Assembly: GCA_963555705.1 (NCBI GenBank)
Contig: OY743182.1
Span: 54,874,592 to 54,938,591, forward strand
Origin: Ligustrum vulgare
Lineage: Eukaryota; Streptophyta; Magnoliopsida; Lamiales; Oleaceae
Reading direction: 5' to 3'
Length of the DNA: 64,000 bases
In this document: positions 1-10,324 of the stretch, piece after piece
Position numbering within the stretch: position 1 is the stretch's first letter
How the letters are laid out: every line of letters begins with the position of its first letter
The notes under the pieces: generated by a model
Databases searched by the model: none
Seen by the model: the letters and a program-made list of their open reading frames with translations, nothing else
Told to the model about the DNA's origin: nothing
Program-made: the position numbers and the translations under genes

Positions 1-267
1 GTTAAGATGCCTAGAGGGATAATTGAGGATGTTTTGGTTCAAGTTGATAAATTCTACTATCCAGTTGATTTTGTTGTTATTGATGTTCAAAGTACACCTA
101 AAACTTCCCCCCAAATCCTTGTTATTCTTGGTAGACCATTCCTTGCAACTTCAAATGCTTTAATAAATTGTAGGAGCGGTATTTTAAACTTGACTTTTGG
201 CAATATGTCTTTGGAACTTAACATTTTCAATGCTTGTAGGCAACCAAAATATTTTGATGAAGTGTAG
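1..267 (+). pseudogene. gypsy pol: C-terminal part of the retropepsin-like aspartic protease
   Basis: The frame reads PRGIIEDVLVQVD, then LGRPFLATSNALINCRSG, the conserved C-terminal half of the Athila-type protease. The catalytic Asp-Thr/Ser-Gly lies upstream of the window. The frame meets a TAG at 265-267 and a TAA at 319-321. It then continues in the same frame into the RT segment that starts near 340, so these are stops within one ancestral pol frame rather than true ends. Confidence 0.8.
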
Positions 268-339
268 GAAGTTAATATGTTGGAAGAGCTGCTAATTGAG
301 TTAGAAGATCCTGATGAGTAACGTGAGCAGAATCTCGAA

Positions 340-1578
340 TTGGACAACATTCAAGACCCTTCAAAAAGTATAATAACAGCAGTTGTAAGAGCTTGGCAGC
401 CAAATATTGAGCCTCTAAATGTCAGTCAGACACCCATGCAAACATCAGCAGAGAAGATGCCAACTCTAGAGCTTAAACCTCTTCCATCGGAACTAAAGTA
501 TGCATTTTTGGGACCTAATGAATCATACCCTGTGGTAATCTCTTCTACTCTTACTTGTGATCAGGAAAATATGTTGTTGAGAGTGTTGAATGATCATAGA
601 TCTGCAATAGGTTGGACTATAGCTGATATTAAGGGAATTAGTCCTTTAGTGTGCACTCATAGAATTTTTCTAGAAGAAAATGTGAATCCCTCAAGGGAAT
701 CACAAAGAAGGCTAAACCCTAACATAAAAGAGGTTGTTAAAAATGAAGTTTTAAAACTACTTGATGCAGGTATCATTTATCCTATTGCAGACAGCAAGTG
801 GGTAAGTCTTACTCAAGTAGTTCCTAAGAAAACTGGGGTTACTATTGTTGAAAATGAACATGGGGAAATGATAACTAAAAGGGTACCCACTAGTTGGAGA
901 ATGTGCATAGATTATAGGAAATTGAATTCCATGACCAGAAAAGACCACTTCCTTTTACCATTTTTAGATCAAGTGCTAGAAAGAGTTGCTGGACATTTAT
1001 TCTATTGTTTCTTGGATGTTTTTTCAGGCTATCATCAAATTGAAATAGCATTAGAAGACCAAGAAAAAACTACTTTTACTTGCCCTTTTGGGACGTTTGC
1101 TTTTAAAAGAATGTCTTTCGGTCTTTGTAATTCCCCAGCAGCCTTTCAAAGATGCATTCTTAGCATATTCAGTGACATGATAGAAATTTTTTTGGAAGTG
1201 TTTATGGATGATTTCACTGTGTATGATGATTCATTTGATGATTGCCTAACAAATTTGAAAGTTGTTTTGTGCAGGTGTGAAGATAAGCAACTTCTCCTTA
1301 ATTGTGAGAAATGTCATTTCATGGTTACACGAGGAATTGTTTTAGGTCATATAATTTTTGCTAAGGGCATGGAAGTAGATAAGGCAAAAACAGATTCAAT
1401 TTCTAGGTTGCCTATTCCTTTAATTGTAAAAGATGTTCGATCATTTTTAGGCCATGCAGGTTTTTATAGGAGGTTCATAAAAGATTTGAGTGTCATAGCA
1501 AAACCTTTGACTACACTTTTGATGGATGATACAAAATTTTTTTGGACTAATGAATGCACTCAGCTTTTGAACATTTAA
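340..1578 (+). pseudogene. gypsy pol: reverse transcriptase
   Basis: A 412-codon open segment covers the RT fingers and palm. Visible landmarks are LLDAGIIYPIADSKWVS, then SWRMCIDYRKLNSMTRKDHF, LDVFSGYHQI, FGLCNSPAAFQRC and the catalytic FMDDF near residue 290. The connection region GHAGFYRRFIKDLS follows. The two catalytic aspartates of the FMDD box are intact. The frame runs out at about 1554-1578, where a one-base shift moves the homology into the RNase H frame. The GYHQIEIALEDQEKTTFTCP stretch is typical of plant Athila elements. No function is expected, because flanking domains carry stops. Confidence 0.9.
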
Positions 1579-2096
1579 AAAAGGCACTCACCACTGCACC
1601 CATAGTTAGATCACATGATTGGTCTCTACCTTTTGAATTAATGTGTGATGCAAGTGATATAGCTGTAGGGGCAGTGCTTGGCCAGAGGAAAGGTAAGGAA
1701 CCTTATGTAATCTACTATGCTAGCAGAACTTTGAATCGAGCTCAATTAAATTACACAACTACCGAAAAAGAGCTGCTAGCTATAGTTTTTGCACTGGAAA
1801 AATTTAGAACTTATCTGATTGGGACTCCTGTCACCATTTTTACTAATCACTCTGCTCTTAAATATCTGTTCACAAAGAAAGATGCTAAACCTAGACTCAT
1901 TCGATGGATTTTGTTATTGCAGGAATTTGACATCACAGTTAAGGATAAAAAAGGGGTGGAAAATGTTGTTGCTGATTACTTATCCAGATTAACTTCTGAG
2001 AATTCAAAAATTTCTTATCCTTTGAGTGATTCATTTCCGGATGAACAGTTATTTAGCTTGAATATTGTTCCTTGGTTTGCTGACTTGGTTAATTAG
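1554..2096 (+). pseudogene. gypsy pol: RNase H domain
   Basis: This frame continues from the RT connection region into RNase H. Landmarks are PFELMCDASDIAVGAVLGQ, then YASRTLNRAQLNYTTTEKEL, and near the end VADYLSRL. The third acidic active-site position, normally TDHSAL in this family, reads TNHSAL here, so one catalytic aspartate has become asparagine. A TAG at 2094-2096 separates this segment from the integrase, which lies in the same frame. The segment is one frame away from the RT above it. Both the substitution and the stop point to decay after insertion. Confidence 0.88.
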
Positions 2097-2111
2097 CTTG
2101 TTACAGGTCAT

Positions 2112-3366
2112 ATGCCTTCAAATTGGAGTGTCCAAGACAAAATGAGAATGAAAGCTATTGCAAGGAACTTCTTCTATGATGATCCGTATTTATTTAAATA
2201 TTATGCTGATCAGATTATCCGAAAATGTGTTCCTGGTGATGAGATGCAACAAATTCTTACCTTTTGTCATTCTCATGCTTGCGGAGGCCATTTCTCTTCG
2301 CAGAAAACTGCTGTTAAGGTACTTCAATGTGGTTTTTATTGGCCTAGTTTATTTAAGGATGCTCATACCTTTTGTAAAAATTGTGAAGCATGTCAAAAAC
2401 TTGGTAGTCTCAGCCATAGGAATATGATACCATTAGCTCAAATCCTTGTTCTTGAAATTTTTTATTGTTGGGGATTAGATTTTATGGGTCCTTTTCCCCC
2501 TTCTTTTGGATATATTTACATATTAGTTGCTGTTGAATATGTGTCAAAATGGGTAGAGGCTATTCCATGTAGAACAAATGACCATAAAGTTGTGCTCAAA
2601 TTTTTTAAAGGACATATTTTTTCTAGGTTTGGTATGCCTAAGGCCATAATTAGCGATGGAGGAACACATTTTTGTAATAAACCTTTTGAAGCCTTGCTAA
2701 AGAAATATGGCATTAGACATAATATTTCCACTCCATATTACCCTCAAACTAATGGTCAAATTGAACTAGCCAACTGGGAAATTAAAGGCATTTTAACAAA
2801 AACAATTAATCCAAATAGAAAAGATTGGGCTATAAAATTGGATGATGCTTTATGGGCTTATCGGACTGCTTTTAAAACTGTTCTTGGAATGTCTCCTTAT
2901 AGAATTGTGTTTGGAAAATCTTGTCATTTTCTTGTTGAAATTGAACAAAAAGTTTATTGGGCAATCAAGACACTCAACTTTGATTTAGATCAAGCTGGTG
3001 AATTTAGGAAACTGAAATTGAATGAGTTAGATGAATTAAGTTTGGAAGCGTAAGAGACTGCAAAAATTTTAAAAGAGAAAATGAAAGTTTTTCACGATAA
3101 GAAAATTTTTAGAAAATCATTTTTTTCCTTCTCAGAAAGTATTGCTATATGACTCTAAGCTTCATCTCCTTCTTGGTAAGTTGAGAACTAAATAGATTGG
3201 TCCTTACATTGTGCAAACTGTTTACCCTTATGGAGCAGTTGAAATCTTGGATCCAAAAATTGGTACTGTTTTTAAAGTTAATGGACAACGTTTGAAACCA
3301 TTTTTGGATAATTTTTCTGCTGATGTTAACGAACTACCTTTGTTGGAACATGATTCCAGCGGCTGA
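2112..3366 (+). pseudogene. gypsy pol: integrase, with broken C-terminal end
   Basis: The zinc-binding HHCC region is visible as HSHACGGH with CKNCEACQ downstream. The catalytic core shows its three acidic positions in [15 protein letters not shown] and NGQIELAN. The open frame stops at a TAA at 3051-3053. Homology then continues in the same frame for about 30 codons and shifts frame once. It ends with a recognisable integrase tail ([22 protein letters not shown]) at a TGA at 3364-3366. No chromodomain follows, as expected for Athila-like elements. The whole domain is inactive because of two stops and a frameshift. Confidence 0.87.
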
Positions 3367-5055
3367 TTTTCTTGGAACTAACTTATTATTATTATGTATA
3401 TATTTTATTTTCTTTTTGCATATTTTATTCTTTTCTTCATTTTTTAGTTTTTCATTCTTGACTAAATGCTCATGTGCATAGGCCTCCTTTCAGGTACACT
3501 ATTCTCCTTTATCTTGATTTAATTTTGAGTCGTGTCTATTAATCACTTTTCACTTTTCTTTTCTTTGAGTCATTGAGGACAATGTCTGATTTTAGTTGGG
3601 AGGAGAGTAACTCAAATGTACTTGTGTTGCATTAATTCTTTTGTGATCGTTGAGCATTAAAATTGAATACATCTTGAGTCTTGAATTATATCTTTGTTAT
3701 TCTGTAAAGACCTCCCTCCTAGAATTTTTTTCATGCACGAATTTAAGCCTTGTGGTAAGATGGATAGTCAACACATACAACTAGAGCTCTCTCATGTTTA
3801 AGTAATTTTATTTGTTCATCATGAGAGTTGAGTGATTGGTGATTTTCTTATATTTCCCTTGTTTGATATTGCTACTTCCATTGGGCATCATTACACGGAT
3901 TGTGGATTGTTGGTGGTTTATACTTAAGAAATGATGAAGATCAATGTCAAATAAATTTGATCATTTGAAGCTAACCTTATCATTTTCTCTTTCCATCACA
4001 AATCTCTTCATATTTACAAACCCCTTTCATAGCCACAAATCTCTGTTATCTATTTCACATTAAAGACCACATTGCATCCTGACATTGCTTCCATAAATAT
4101 ATATAACCTTGTTTCTACTTTCAAATATAAGTGAGGATAATGATTTTTGCTCCATATTTGAAAAACAAAAGTTCAGTGTATGAAACCAAAAAAAGTGGAG
4201 TTAGAAAGTATTTGTCAGTCATTGAGACTAGAGAAGAACGTTGAAGAATTATTTGAGAGGATTTCAGTTATAAAAAAAAAATGGAGAAGTATTGAAAAGA
4301 AAGTAAAGAATGTGAAGAAGAAAGTAAGCTTGAAGTGTGATTAAAAGTGAAAATTATTATCCTTACTTATATTTGGAAGCCCTCAATTTCTATTCACTTC
4401 TTTTATTTCCTTATCTTACCCCTCCTAAAAAATAAAAATATTGCTACCAGTTCATCTTATACTTCCATTGGATTGTTTTTGTTCTACTATTATCATTGGA
4501 ATGTATAAATTTTTTCTTCCACTATTCTTTATCAATTCCCTTGATAACACCATCAACACCTTTACACTGACATTGACATTGACATTGACATTTTGATCTT
4601 AAGTTGGCTTGTGGTAAGAACGGTCGAGTCCCAATGGTTGTGAGCTTTTCATGAGATCAATATTTGCATTGTTTCCATCCACATATAAATGGCCTTTCTT
4701 GAATGCTTGAGTGATCAGTTTTCAGACTCCATGAGTGACCCCCTTAACCAGTTCAAAAACAAAATACACATACTCGTGAGTATATGGGGTTTATGCTTGG
4801 CTTGAGTGAATACTCGACACTGTATGTGTTTGGGTTAGTGGTTTGATGGATCGTCTTAAAACACACACACAAAAAATTTTAGGAATGTTTTTATGGACTA
4901 ATTTGGATATGATGCTCGATCTCTTGATTTGACAAAGTTGATGTGCTCGACTATCTAAATTCATTCTTGACTTTACAATTGAAGTTTTTCATTGAGTTAG
5001 CCATGTTTTTAATTCGCTTGAATTGCTAGAGACTAGCAAACAGCTAGTTGGGGAC
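3367..5055 (+). other. untranslated internal region of the Athila-like element
   Basis: AT-rich DNA follows pol and has no convincing coding frame. It includes the pol-adjacent phrase 'gagtcattgaggacaatg' near 3568 and a short tandem repeat of a TGACAT-like hexamer at about 4568-4593. It ends in a short purine run (ttgggga, 5049-5054) that probably served as the polypurine tract next to the 3' LTR. Athila elements may carry an env-like frame here, but none is visible. Confidence 0.6.
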
Positions 5056-5333
5056 TGTGATTATTGTCCAATTTTACATGTTTTAGAGAAGTAAATAAAT
5101 GAAAAAATACAATTTTGGGATAGAAATTTTGTCACTTAGAGTAAAAATCATAAAAGATTTCATTTTAATTCTTAAACTCTAAATTAATTTTATTTCCTAT
5201 TAATTTCATTTATTTGATTGTAGGGATATTTTGGACAATTTCAACCCAAAAATCCCTAATTTAATGGACCCAAAAAAAGCCCATAATGGAACCACCTTCA
5301 TCTCCCACACCCTAAACACCAGCTGACAACCTA

Positions 5334-6124
5334 TGATGTGTTCCGGACCCTCAACAATTGGAGTCATAGCAGGTTTGACGGGAAAATTTAGATATTCAAG
5401 CCAAAACAAGAATTCAACAGGTTCAACGAGCTTTGAAGATCAAACCGTGTCGAAAAGAACCCGAAAATTAAGCAGCAGGCCTTTTACGGCTGTAACATTT
5501 GGAATTACGGCCGTAACATAGTTATCGCAAATTTGAGCAGAACCTTCATTACGGCCGTAAAGAATATGGTCACGGCCGTAAGTCTTAAACAGAAAGTCAT
5601 TTACGGCCGTAAATGAGTTCATCATGGCCGTAAATCTAATTTTCCGGATTTTCGGGGATTTTGATTATTTTTTCATTTTTTAATTATTTGTTTGTCTATT
5701 TTAGAATTTTAGTCTAATTAGAATTCTATTTTGAGTAAATAAGCGACTAGGGTTTTATTTTGCTTATTTATACGCTTTTTCCATTAATTGTAATTAAGAC
5801 TTGATTTTGATATAAACAGTTTTTATTGAGGATTCAATAAAAGTTATAGGTGGATTCCTATATTTTTCGAACTTATCAAGAATATTTCTTGTGGCGTTCA
5901 AATACCGAACTTATCAAATATTTCTTGAGAATATTTGTGGCGTTCAAAACCAGAAACTCATCAAGGAGATTGGGAAAATCCTTGTGGCATTTCGAAAGTT
6001 GTGGTTCTTTATTCCGCATCGTCGAGCCATCGCGTCGTGAATATCGGGTCATGATTCATCCGTCCAATCACAACCTGAGTTTGGAACTTTCCAGCGTTTC
6101 TTCCGCGCTTCTGGGATCTCATCA
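5334..6124 (+). repeat. 5' LTR of the 3.0-kb non-autonomous element
   Basis: This LTR has TG...CA ends and matches 7556-8342 along its length. It contains six CpG-centred palindromes between 5485 and 5637 and a likely TATA box at 5765-5773 (tatttatac). A conserved 3' part runs through GTCGAGCCATCGCG to the CATCA end. Confidence 0.9.
5485..5637 (+). repeat. array of TTACGGCCGTAA palindromes in the 5' LTR
   Basis: Six copies of a 12-bp palindrome or close variants lie near 5485, 5505, 5551, 5573, 5602 and 5625. The array ends about 128 bp upstream of the likely TATA box at 5765. The matching region in the 3' LTR is 7707-7858. Confidence 0.85.
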
Positions 6125-6472
6125 TCTGGTATCATTGGACTCTGAATTCAGGTTTTTCTATCCAGTTTAATTCTTATGTTTATCATCGAGTCTGTCGTAA
6201 GAATTATCCATATCTTGTTGTTGAGTCTTTCTTTTCTTGAGTGTTCTTCGTGCCAGTAAATTTTTTTCAGTTTTGATCCATATAAAAATACAACAAAAAT
6301 TCAAAAGTGTTTATTTTGTTCGATTCTTATCCAAATCCTGTTATGTTTGTTTTGTCGTGTTCGTTGTCGAATTTTCGGATTTTAAAAAAAAAGATCATTT
6401 TTTTTATTCCGAAAATTCATCCAAAATTCAAAAAAAAAAAAAAAAGAGAGAGTCCATTCAAGAACCACTTTC

Positions 6473-7464
6473 TTGAATTTCTTGATCATTTGTTTATCAT
6501 TCTTTTCCATTCCGTTCTACATAAATTCTATACTGTCCAATTTTCAAGAAAAATATCCATCTAGAAGGGGGAACGATAATGATAAAGATCGTATGTGGAG
6601 ATTTTTGAATGATGCTTTGATGAGGTTGGATAAACTAGATGAAAGGAAAGGGAAATTGAAAAAGGGGCGATCTCAAGTAAACCGTAGTGATGAGAGTCAA
6701 TATAGGCGTGATCATAAATCTAGGGATGGAATCGGGGTTAAGAGAGGAGCTGAGATTTATCCAAAAGCAATTTTGAAAATTCAAAAAGAAATTTATGAAG
6801 AAAGATTGAGGTGTGAACGAGAGGCAGAAATTTTTTTTTGGCTAAATTACAAAGGAGGAGAAACGAAAGGCGGTGATTAAATGGTTAGAGGAGAGTGAAA
6901 TACATGTTATAGTGGGGCCTCGGGATATGAATGTTGAAAAGAAGGAGGGAGGCTTGAAACATGAATTAGAAGTAGTTGAAGAGACCCCGAATTTTGTGGT
7001 AGGAGATGAAAAGGTGGAGTTAGGTGATCAAACTCCAAAATTTGATGAAGAAAAATTGGAAGTTAGGGTAGAAGTTCAAATTTTGAGCTTTGAATTGGAA
7101 GATCCACATTTTGGTAGTGATGAGGTAGTACATGAACATGGTGATTCAAATGTGGAGGTCGGAGATGTGGTTGAGTTTGAAGATAAAAAAAATTGAACAA
7201 GAAATTGCAGAGGAGGAAAGAGGTGAAGATAAGAGCCTCGTGGTTCAAGAAGTGGAGTTGGTGGTGGTTTATCATGAATACAAGGATCTATACCTTGTAC
7301 CTAATGAAGCTAACATGTCCCTCCCCATTTTGTTTAAATATTTTTTGCAGGTTAATTACGTTTGGAAGCTTCAACCACACTACGTATGGAAAAGGGAGTT
7401 CAAGCTCCATCTCTTCCATGTTTTCCAATCAAAGGAGCATAATTTATTGAACTCATGGCATTGA
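6473..7464 (+). pseudogene. unassigned, frameshifted gag-like internal ORFs of the 3.0-kb element
   Basis: Overlapping frames at 6473-6880, 6873-7196 and 7132-7464 cover most of the internal region. The first is rich in Lys/Arg/Asp/Glu (LDKLDERKGKLKKGRS). The second is strongly acidic with repeated EVVEE, VEVGDVVEFE-like runs. The last contains LHLFHVFQSKEHNLLNSWH. Just beyond it, another frame reads PGGEV close to the polypurine tract, in the style of plant gypsy 3' ends. I recognise no protein family. The overlaps suggest one ancestral frame broken by two frameshifts, perhaps a relic gag or a filler protein of a non-autonomous lineage. Confidence 0.4.
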
Positions 7465-7555
7465 AGCAGAAATTTTCCGTTTAATCCAGGAGGTGAAGTG
7501 AAACAACAGGAACAAAGCTATGATTCGGGACGAATCATCCTAAAGAAGGAGGGTA

Positions 7556-8342
7556 TGATGTGTTCCGGACCCTCGACAATCGGAGTCATAGTAGGCTTGA
7601 CGGAAAAATTTAGATATTCAAGCCAAAACAAGAATTCAACAGGTTCGACGAGCTTTGAAGATCAAACCGTGTCGAAAAGAACTAGAAAATTAAGCAGCAG
7701 GCCTTTTACGGCTGTAACATTTGGAATTACGGTCGTAACACAGTTATCTCAAATTTGAGCAAAACCTTCATTACGGCCGTAAAGAATATGGTCACGGCCG
7801 TAAGTCTTAAACAGAAAGTCATTTACGGCAGTAAATGAGTTCATCACGACCGTAAATCTAATTTTTCGGATTTTCGGGGATTTTGATTATTTTTCCGTTT
7901 TTAATTATTTGTTTGCCTATTTTAGAATTTTAGTCTAATTAGAATTCTATTTTGAGTAAATTAGCGACTAGGGTTTTATTTTGCCTATTTATACGCTTTT
8001 TCCACTAATTGTAATTAAGACTTTGATTTTGATATAAACAGTTTTTATTGAGGATTCAATAAAAGATATAGGTGGATTCCTATGTTTTCGAACTTATCAA
8101 GAATATTTCTTGTGGCTTTCAAATATCGAACTTATCAAATATTTCTTGAGAATATTTGTGGCATTCAAATCAGAGACTTATCAAAGAGATTGGGCAATTC
8201 CTTGTGGCGTTTCAAAAGTCGTGATTCTTTATTCCGCATCGTCGAGCCATCGCGTTGTGAATATCGGGTCATGATTCATCCGTCCAACCACAACCTGAGT
8301 TCGGAACTTTTCGGCATTTTTTCCGCGCTTCGAATCTCATCA
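7556..8342 (+). repeat. 3' LTR of the 3.0-kb non-autonomous element
   Basis: This LTR pairs with 5334-6124 and is preceded by the polypurine tract. Several of its CGG/CCG palindromes are damaged by transitions (for example GGCCG to GGTCG and CACGACCG), consistent with decay of methylated CpG. Confidence 0.9.
7707..7858 (+). repeat. array of TTACGGCCGTAA palindromes in the 3' LTR
   Basis: The same six positions as in the 5' LTR are present, but three or four are altered (ggtcg, ggcag, cgaccg). The likely TATA box (cctatttatacgc) lies about 125 bp downstream. Confidence 0.82.
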
Positions 8343-9553
8343 ACCTAACAGCTCTCTCTCGAAACACTCTACCATCCTCCACACTCCACCTCCAACTGGA
8401 ACGCAACCCACAACCATTCTCTGAAAACCTCCAGCAACCAACTTCCGTCCATCTCCTCTCTCACGAACAGCCAACCCCCTCTCCCTCACCTTCAACAACG
8501 GAAAAACCACACAGCATCTCCCTTTCACCAACCACTCAGCCAACCAGTCCATTTCATGTCCCCAAACTCTCAGAAGCCTCCATCACTCAAGACCTCAACC
8601 AACCAGCCTCCAAAACCCAACAGTCGCTGCCTCCCTCGTGACAAACTTCACGACAAAAACCAGCTGCATCTCTCTCCTTCAACCTACAGCCTGAACCTAA
8701 CTCTTTCCTCTCTTACTCTACAAAAACAGCCGCAGCCAGCAGAACTTTCAGCCGCAACCTCTCCTCTCTCTAGCAGAACTAACCCGTCGCCACCTCTCTC
8801 ACGCTCAACAGTTCAACCTCACGCAGCAGCACAGTACCAGCAGCTCGGTTCACCTCTCAGCAGCCTCGGTGTTGGTGACTTGTTCTAGTTTAATTTATTG
8901 TATTTTGTTTAGATTTTAAATTGTTTGATTGGTAGTTCATATAGATTCAAATTATTGATGTTATTTTGATTTTAGATATATTTTAGTTATTGAAATTTTA
9001 TTTTCGAATTTGAATTTCGTTCGAGCAATGGTTAAGTGTTTACTTGATTTTTATTTCGTTAAATTAATTATATTCGGCTAAGTTATACTTGATGGGAGTT
9101 ATTCTTAGCTTCAATGAGTATGTTTTAATTCGTTATGGATGAATTCTTGTGATTGATAATAATTAACGAGTGTTTTAAATTTTCAAAGTATTTTACTTCG
9201 ATTGATGTCGTTGATGTGGTATGTATTAAATATGCACACAACATGCTCGACTAAATGTCGTAAAATAAATTGACTAATTTTCGTACTAATATGTTTAAAT
9301 CTCATCGATCTCAAGAAATTCATACTAAATTTAGTTGCAAGCCCAATTGTTAGCGGAAGAATAACTCCACTCAAATTTCCATTTTATTGCATTTAATTAC
9401 ATCATTTTTAAATTCATTTAAGCAACAGAAATCATAGTTTAAGACTTGAATTTAGCAAATATTATTATACTGATAAAATTCCTAGGAAGAATGACCTTGG
9501 ATTATTTTTAGGCTATAACTTGACCCCTTTATACTTGGAGGGTAGATTTTACA

Positions 9554-10324
9554 TAGAGTCATATATCATTATATAATATTTAATCATATCATTCGTAATT
9601 AAATAATTGAATTAAATCTTATATGATTCAGAAGTTCAATTTGATTTTGTTATTTGGCATGACTAATTGGGCCATCATTGGATCAATAATGATGCGAAAT
9701 TAAAATGGATACTAAATAAAGAACCAAAAGATTCTTCAATTCAATTTATCTTTCATGAATTTTTTTTCATTAACTATTACTAGCTAAAATAGGGATTAAA
9801 TTCTCTATAGTTGTGAAAATTAATTAGGGTGATAAATAAGGCTCCATCATCCTCCACGTTGATCATCTAGATATTATTTGTAACTAATAGATTTAATACA
9901 TTTATTAGATGATTGCGTAGTGTTCGCAACCTAAAGTTTGTAAAATAAATGCTCAAATTTTAAATTATGGGCATAATGTTCATATTATATAATCAAGATT
10001 GTGTCTTATTAATGCTAGTGGACATAAATCTCAACAAGTGTTAGTTGGTATGTTGGTAAATGGTTTAACATTATTGCTTGTTAAACATCTTCAATTAATT
10101 TAATTGAGAACAAAAGTACTTTCCTTTTTGTTTAAGGAATTATATTACGCATCATGCTAACATCATAGTTCTCCCTGATATAATTGGCTTATGGCTAGAA
10201 CCTTTTTTTTTTTTTTTTAATCTAATGTTTGATAGTGCAATTGATCCACCATAATGCACTGAAGTGGAAAATAAAGAATGCTGAAAATAAATGTGTGATT
10301 TGAACATATATCTCAAATGGGTGA
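9554..10324. other. AT-rich intergenic or decayed repeat DNA
   Basis: No coding frame of note and no clear element boundary. There is an oligo-T run at 10203-10219. It may be the left flank of the copia relic that resumes after the solo LTR, but I see no diagnostic motif. Confidence 0.4.

Larger units (their letters stand above)
5334..8342 (+). mobile_element. complete non-autonomous LTR retrotransposon (3.0 kb), nested in an LTR
   Basis: Two direct repeats, 5334-6124 (791 bp) and 7556-8342 (787 bp), begin TGATGTGTTCCGG and end ATCTCATCA. They are flanked by a perfect 5-bp target duplication ACCTA (5329-5333 and 8343-8347). Directly after the left LTR comes tctggtatcattgg, a primer-binding site resembling the 3' end of initiator Met-tRNA. 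A purine tract aaagaaggaggg (7542-7553) precedes the right LTR. The internal region is only 1431 bp and has no RT, integrase or protease. The LTRs differ at roughly 6 percent of positions by hand count, many of them C/T or G/A changes. It must have moved using enzymes from another gypsy-type element. Confidence 0.9.
1..9553 (+). mobile_element. Athila-like Ty3/gypsy retrotransposon, 3' part, degenerate
   Basis: The window opens inside the protease region of a Ty3/gypsy element and runs through reverse transcriptase, RNase H, integrase, a long untranslated stretch and a 3' LTR. The order PR-RT-RH-INT, the sequence around FMDDF in RT, the lack of a chromodomain after integrase, and the phrase 'attgaggacaatg' soon after the pol end all fit the plant Athila/OTA group. 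Pol carries several in-frame stops and at least two frameshifts, so the copy is dead. Gag and the 5' LTR lie outside the window. The 3' LTR is split by a second element at 5334-8342. The outer end at about 9553 is inferred only from a plausible TG...CA boundary. Confidence 0.8.
5056..9553 (+). repeat. 3' LTR of the Athila-like element, interrupted
   Basis: The LTR probably starts with TGTGATTATTGTCC just after the purine run. It is interrupted at 5333 and resumes at 8348 after the 5-bp duplication ACCTA. The two parts (about 280 and 1210 bp) would give an LTR near 1.5 kb. The right part starts with a C-rich leader-like stretch (8348-8880), then becomes AT-rich. The right end at about 9553 (ATTTTACA) is a guess, because the 5' LTR is not in the window for comparison. 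Confidence 0.5.

Noticed and set aside
340..3053. Integrated plant pararetrovirus (caulimovirid)
   Set aside because: Integrase with HHCC and acidic triad, LTR context and Athila-type motifs show an LTR retrotransposon. No movement or coat protein is present.
8556..8888. Pro/Ser/Gln-rich 110-codon plus-strand ORF
   Set aside because: It lies in the C-rich leader part of the interrupted Athila LTR. The composition follows from C/A-rich DNA and there is no domain or homology-like motif.
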